A stretch of DNA of 43,903 nt from assembly GCA_017471965.1 (NCBI GenBank), contig JAFURF010000022.1:1-43903 (forward strand), given 5' to 3'. This document shows positions 41,106 to 43,903 of this stretch, one piece after another. Numbering within the stretch: position 1 is the stretch's first letter; each line of letters starts with the position of its first letter. A program made the position numbers and the translations under genes. Below the pieces are notes generated by a model. It saw only the letters and a list, made by a program, of their open reading frames with translations. It did no database searches and was not told the DNA's origin. This DNA comes from Bacteroidales bacterium (lineage in GTDB: Bacteria > Bacteroidota > Bacteroidia > Bacteroidales > UBA932).

Positions 41106-41561
41106 CTATTTGAGAAAAATTCTCTCCATTCTGCCGTCAGGATGCACGCGGAAAAGCACCTGATTAGTCTCTCTGGACTTCAAACCGCCCTTTTCAGCAA
41201 TGTATGGACCTATCTTTATATAATCCATGGAACTGATGTCAAAACTGTCCGGAATCCTTTCTTTTCCTGAATACCATGCCGTTCTGAGATGCGGGAATTC
41301 TTTCCTGACACATTGAGCAAGTCGCTGTACTTCAAAAGGATCTGCATCGCCTCCCATAAAGCAGAAACATGTCACAGCCGAAGAATATCTTCCGATGAGC
41401 GTGACCAGCATTTCTTCGGTCATCTCTTCTCCCGCATCTTCCCATAGCCAGGGACTATGGCAGCCCGGACATCTGTTGGGACAGCATGAAATATTGACCG
41501 CCAGAGTGATCTCATCTGGAATCTCTTGGCAGACAATATCATAACTGTAGCATCTCAGCAT
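41106..41561 (-). CDS. nrdG: Anaerobic RNR activating protein
   Basis: Radical-SAM enzyme of 151 residues that installs the glycyl radical on NrdD. The Fe-S motif is CCPNRCPGCHSPWLW (CxxxCxxC), and the glycine-rich CFMGGDADPFEV segment binds SAM. The chain is short, as usual for NrdG. It overlaps nrdD by 7 nt, so the pair is translationally coupled. Confidence 0.95.
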   Translation of the reverse strand: MLRCYSYDIVCQEIPDEITLAVNISCCPNRCPGCHSPWLWEDAGEEMTEEMLVTLIGRYSSAVTCFCFMGGDADPFEVQRLAQCVRKEFPHLRTAWYSGKERIPDSFDISSMDYIKIGPYIAEKGGLKSRETNQVLFRVHPDGRMERIFLK

Positions 41562-43663
41562 TTCGGTTTCTCCTCATTACGGTGATAGAAACGTCTTGCC
41601 GCCTCTTCCTGACGAGCCATGGAGAAGTTGCTTATACGTTTCATATAGCCGATTATTCGTGTAAGGTAGTCAATGTCATTGCTCTTGCATTCAGGACATT
41701 CCTTGAGATAATGCTTGCTGATATGTCCGCAGGAATTGCAGATGGTGTTAGGGATATTGAATGTAAAGTAATTACATCCTTCCTGGGCAGCGACGCGGAG
41801 AAGTTGTGCATATTGAGCCTTAGAAAGGTGCTCCTCAAGATTGAGATGAAGTGCAGACCCTCCTGTGAGATGTTCGATGTATTTGCGGCCATGCAGACGC
41901 ATCTTGTCTATGATGTTCAGAGACTGGTCCTCCACTATATAGAAGTAACTGTTGTAGCAGTCACGAGGCACTACATACCCGTCTTCCCTGTCCCATTTCG
42001 CATGCTTCACACCCACATTTTCAGCAGGAATCATCTCGCAATTGAACAAGGTAGTCCTGTTTCTGTACTGCTTGTTGTATTTCTCGATGAGTCCCAGCGT
42101 ATTCTGTACGAATTCCACATACTGAGGATTGTCATTGATCTGTATGCCGAGGAACTCGGCGGCTTCGACAAGACCATTGATTCCGACTGTGAGGTACTGG
42201 CGTCCGATATTTATAAAGCCGGCATCAAATAGAGGAAGCATTCCCTGCTCCTTGAGAGCCTTGAGGTTCTCATCATATGCCAACTGCACCTTATGTACGA
42301 GATCGACTACTTCCGCCAGGTATACCATATAGTCCTGGCCGTTCTTGACAGCATACTGGATGCACCTGTTCAGATTGATTGTCAGGACACTCTTGGAACC
42401 GGTAGATACACCGCCCGCACCAAGGGTGTAACTGAAGCCGTTATCCTGTATTTCGTTGCGCAGACGACAACATGAAGCAAGTGAGTCAGCATTGTCGCTC
42501 ATGTAGGTAAAGAACGAGTGCCCCTCTGAATACATCTCCGCAGTGAAGTCACCCCATTCCTTATCCTTGACTTCGTTATTTTCAGTGAGAAGAGCCATCG
42601 TCTCCACAGGGAAAGTAAGAGGAGTCTTCAGACGCTCGGCATTGAACCATTTCATGAAACGCTTCTGAAGCCATGAGAGTCCGTCCCAGTCTGGCTTTGA
42701 ACCGTCCGGAAACCTGAATTCTCCGAAAATGCTCTCAAAGTAATTCTTATCGTAATATGATATGTTCCAGAAGACTGCCTGGAAATTTCGCGCTCCTGTA
42801 GGCTGATTGATAGAATACACGATCTGCTCGAAACAGTCGGTGATAACCTTGTCTATTGTGCGTTTCTTCACAGAAAGATCGGCCTGCCTCTGAGGATCTT
42901 TCCAATAATCGAGACCGTATTCCTTTCCTATGAAGTAATTCATGTACATCAGGAACTCAGGAGTGGCGCATGCACCGCTAAGCATACTGGAAACCATGAA
43001 TACAAGATTGATGAATCCTCCGCAGAAAGACTTCAGGTTAGTAGGTCCTATCGAATTGCCACCAATCAGTTTCGTTCCCTCAAGAAGCCAAGGATACATG
43101 GTGATGCTGGCGCAGTAATTGGCAAGGGAGGTCTCGTCATTCTTATAAATATGGTGGTTCTTGAGAAGTCTGATATACTTGTCGGACATTTCCTTGCCAT
43201 ACATCTTCTTCAGCCTGTCTGTCAGGATGCGGCGGTTCAGGCGGATGAAGTTCTTCTTTGGCAGTTCACCGATAAGGGTAGCAAGGTTCTTCTTCTCGAT
43301 ATTGGCATTGGCGTCGTACTTGCTGCCTGTTGCGGCATTCTCTGCCTGGCAATACTGGATGAGGAAATCCAGATGGTCACGTACCTCGCGGTCTTCAGAA
43401 TGTCTCTGACGGTAAAGCATGAAAGACTTTGCAACAGCAAAATACTGTTCAGCCATAAGCCCGACCTCCACCTGATTCTGAATATCCTCCACATGCATGC
43501 CTTCGCTTATGCGTACATGAGAAAGGATATTCACCATATCCTCTTCTGTGGCGAATGCACCGACGGAAAGGAAAGCCTTTCTGATGGCATTCTTTATCTT
43601 CTCAACGGAAAAAGCCTTTCTTTTTCCATCTCTCTTGATGATTGTGATCTCTGCGCTGCTCAT
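41555..43663 (-). CDS. nrdD: Anaerobic ribonucleoside-triphosphate reductase
   Basis: Class III ribonucleotide reductase of 702 residues, making dNTPs without oxygen. An N-terminal ATP-cone (IIKRDGKRKAFSVEKIKNAIRKAF, about 8-31) serves allosteric control. The catalytic barrel includes NQPTGARNFQAVFWN and SLASCCRLRNEI. The C-terminus has the zinc site CNSCGH ... CPECKS and the glycyl-radical motif RIIGYM, where the classical form reads RVxGYL/RIIGYL. A group II intron end lies about 100 bp upstream of its start, in the region where its promoter should be; no -33/-7 match was found there. Confidence 0.97.
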   Translation of the reverse strand: MSSAEITIIKRDGKRKAFSVEKIKNAIRKAFLSVGAFATEEDMVNILSHVRISEGMHVEDIQNQVEVGLMAEQYFAVAKSFMLYRQRHSEDREVRDHLDFLIQYCQAENAATGSKYDANANIEKKNLATLIGELPKKNFIRLNRRILTDRLKKMYGKEMSDKYIRLLKNHHIYKNDETSLANYCASITMYPWLLEGTKLIGGNSIGPTNLKSFCGGFINLVFMVSSMLSGACATPEFLMYMNYFIGKEYGLDYWKDPQRQADLSVKKRTIDKVITDCFEQIVYSINQPTGARNFQAVFWNISYYDKNYFESIFGEFRFPDGSKPDWDGLSWLQKRFMKWFNAERLKTPLTFPVETMALLTENNEVKDKEWGDFTAEMYSEGHSFFTYMSDNADSLASCCRLRNEIQDNGFSYTLGAGGVSTGSKSVLTINLNRCIQYAVKNGQDYMVYLAEVVDLVHKVQLAYDENLKALKEQGMLPLFDAGFINIGRQYLTVGINGLVEAAEFLGIQINDNPQYVEFVQNTLGLIEKYNKQYRNRTTLFNCEMIPAENVGVKHAKWDREDGYVVPRDCYNSYFYIVEDQSLNIIDKMRLHGRKYIEHLTGGSALHLNLEEHLSKAQYAQLLRVAAQEGCNYFTFNIPNTICNSCGHISKHYLKECPECKSNDIDYLTRIIGYMKRISNFSMARQEEAARRFYHRNEEKPKC

Positions 43664-43769
43664 ATGTTGATGTTTTATTTCCTCTAAATCAGATTTGCTA
43701 AGTTATGGATTAATACCCAACAGCATCAACTATATCCGATATATTTATCAACATAATTGTCAACAATCG

Positions 43770-43903
43770 AGTAGGAGGTAAACGAAAGTAATGGAGTTTA
43801 TCTCCTACTTTCGTTTACCGACCTCTCACACCACCGTACATGCGGGTCCGCATACGGCGGTTCCTTACATCCGATGATACTTTTCGTAGTATCCTATCAA
43901 TGA
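43770..43903 (-). mobile_element. 3' end of a group II intron
   Basis: Read on the minus strand the sequence shows the end of a maturase frame, then a domain V-like hairpin (43862-43830: ACCGCCGTATGCGG ... CGCATGTACGGTGGT, with a CGC in the place of the catalytic triad), the linker GTGAGAGGTC, then a domain VI-like hairpin with 13-bp arms GTAAACGAAAGTA / TACTTTCGTTTAC (43778-43790 and 43806-43818). This order is characteristic of bacterial group II introns. The intron continues beyond the right edge. The exact 3' splice boundary, probably within 43763-43775, is uncertain. Confidence 0.75.
43865..43903 (-). CDS. C-terminal end of intron reverse transcriptase/maturase (partial)
   Basis: The last 12 codons and stop (TAA at 43867-43865) of a minus-strand frame, reading SLIGYYEKYHRM. 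The position directly before a domain V-like hairpin is where the maturase frame ends in domain IV of group II introns. Only this tail is inside the window, so identification rests on context. Confidence 0.55.
   Translation of the reverse strand, partial: SLIGYYEKYHRM

Noticed and set aside
43666-43730. GTTGATG/CATCAAC inverted repeat upstream of nrdD as a possible NrdR or FNR site
   Set aside because: Seven-base arms 51 nt apart do not match the NrdR box or an FNR-type spacing; probably chance.

Overview
The window looks like a chromosomal segment of a gut- or rumen-type Bacteroidales (Bacteroidota). The support is the repeated -33 TTTG / -7 TAnnTTTG promoter grammar of that phylum, the near absence of Shine-Dalgarno sequences, and typical gene content: SusB-like GH97, GH2, CE1 esterase, the long TGS-type nucleoside kinase, desulfoferrodoxin, anaerobic NrdDG, gadBC, bile-salt-hydrolase family, DUF4250 and DUF4332. 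Genus is not resolvable by eye.

Layout. 0-3.2 kb is a low-density, AT-rich and partly eroded stretch: one conserved-looking unknown gene, a C-terminally cut YdeI-like gene, an orphan fragment, a rhodanese/glutaredoxin-like redox pair, and a frameshifted alpha/beta-hydrolase remnant. 3.2-4.6 kb holds superoxide reductase with a 58-residue winged-helix protein and a DEDDh exonuclease. 4.7-8.8 kb carries divergent secreted carbohydrate enzymes (GH2 and CE1-type esterase). 8.9-12.4 kb is a glutamate decarboxylase / antiporter / thioredoxin-fold operon. 12.4-15.8 kb has an FKBP isomerase, an esterase, a DNPH1-like nucleotide hydrolase, a BNR/sialidase-fold protein and a small secreted unknown, with a ~107-bp nested palindrome at 13.6 kb. 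15.8-18.9 kb is the nucleoside kinase and aspartase on the minus strand.

19.0-25.6 kb is a tight seven-gene plus-strand operon (DUF4250, cupin, GH97, queuosine-precursor transporter, clpS, clpA, aat) containing adaptor, unfoldase and aminoacyl-transferase of the bacterial N-degron pathway; it ends at a strong hairpin. 25.6-30.9 kb is a minus-strand operon: an unrecognised protein with CorA-like topology, a GNAT, ResB, CcsA and a three-heme cytochrome c peroxidase. 30.9-36.8 kb runs plus: BASS transporter, acyltransferase, POTRA-less Omp85 barrel, glutamate dehydrogenase, deoxynucleoside kinase. 36.8-43.7 kb runs minus: membrane LytTR regulator with a 20-bp-phased repeat array over its promoter, a candidate ~65-nt RNA, YfcC-type transporter, choloylglycine-hydrolase family enzyme, DUF4332 protein and nrdDG. 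The right edge enters the 3' end of a group II intron.

Physiologically the genes describe an anaerobe that tolerates low oxygen (superoxide reductase, peroxidase, anaerobic RNR), handles acid/glutamate (gadBC, gdhA, aspA), degrades glycans and modifies conjugated host amides. I found no recognisable defence or phage system. The most novel-looking items are the LytTR repeat array with the adjacent RNA candidate, the CorA-like unknown heading the cytochrome operon, and the 13.6-kb palindromic element.
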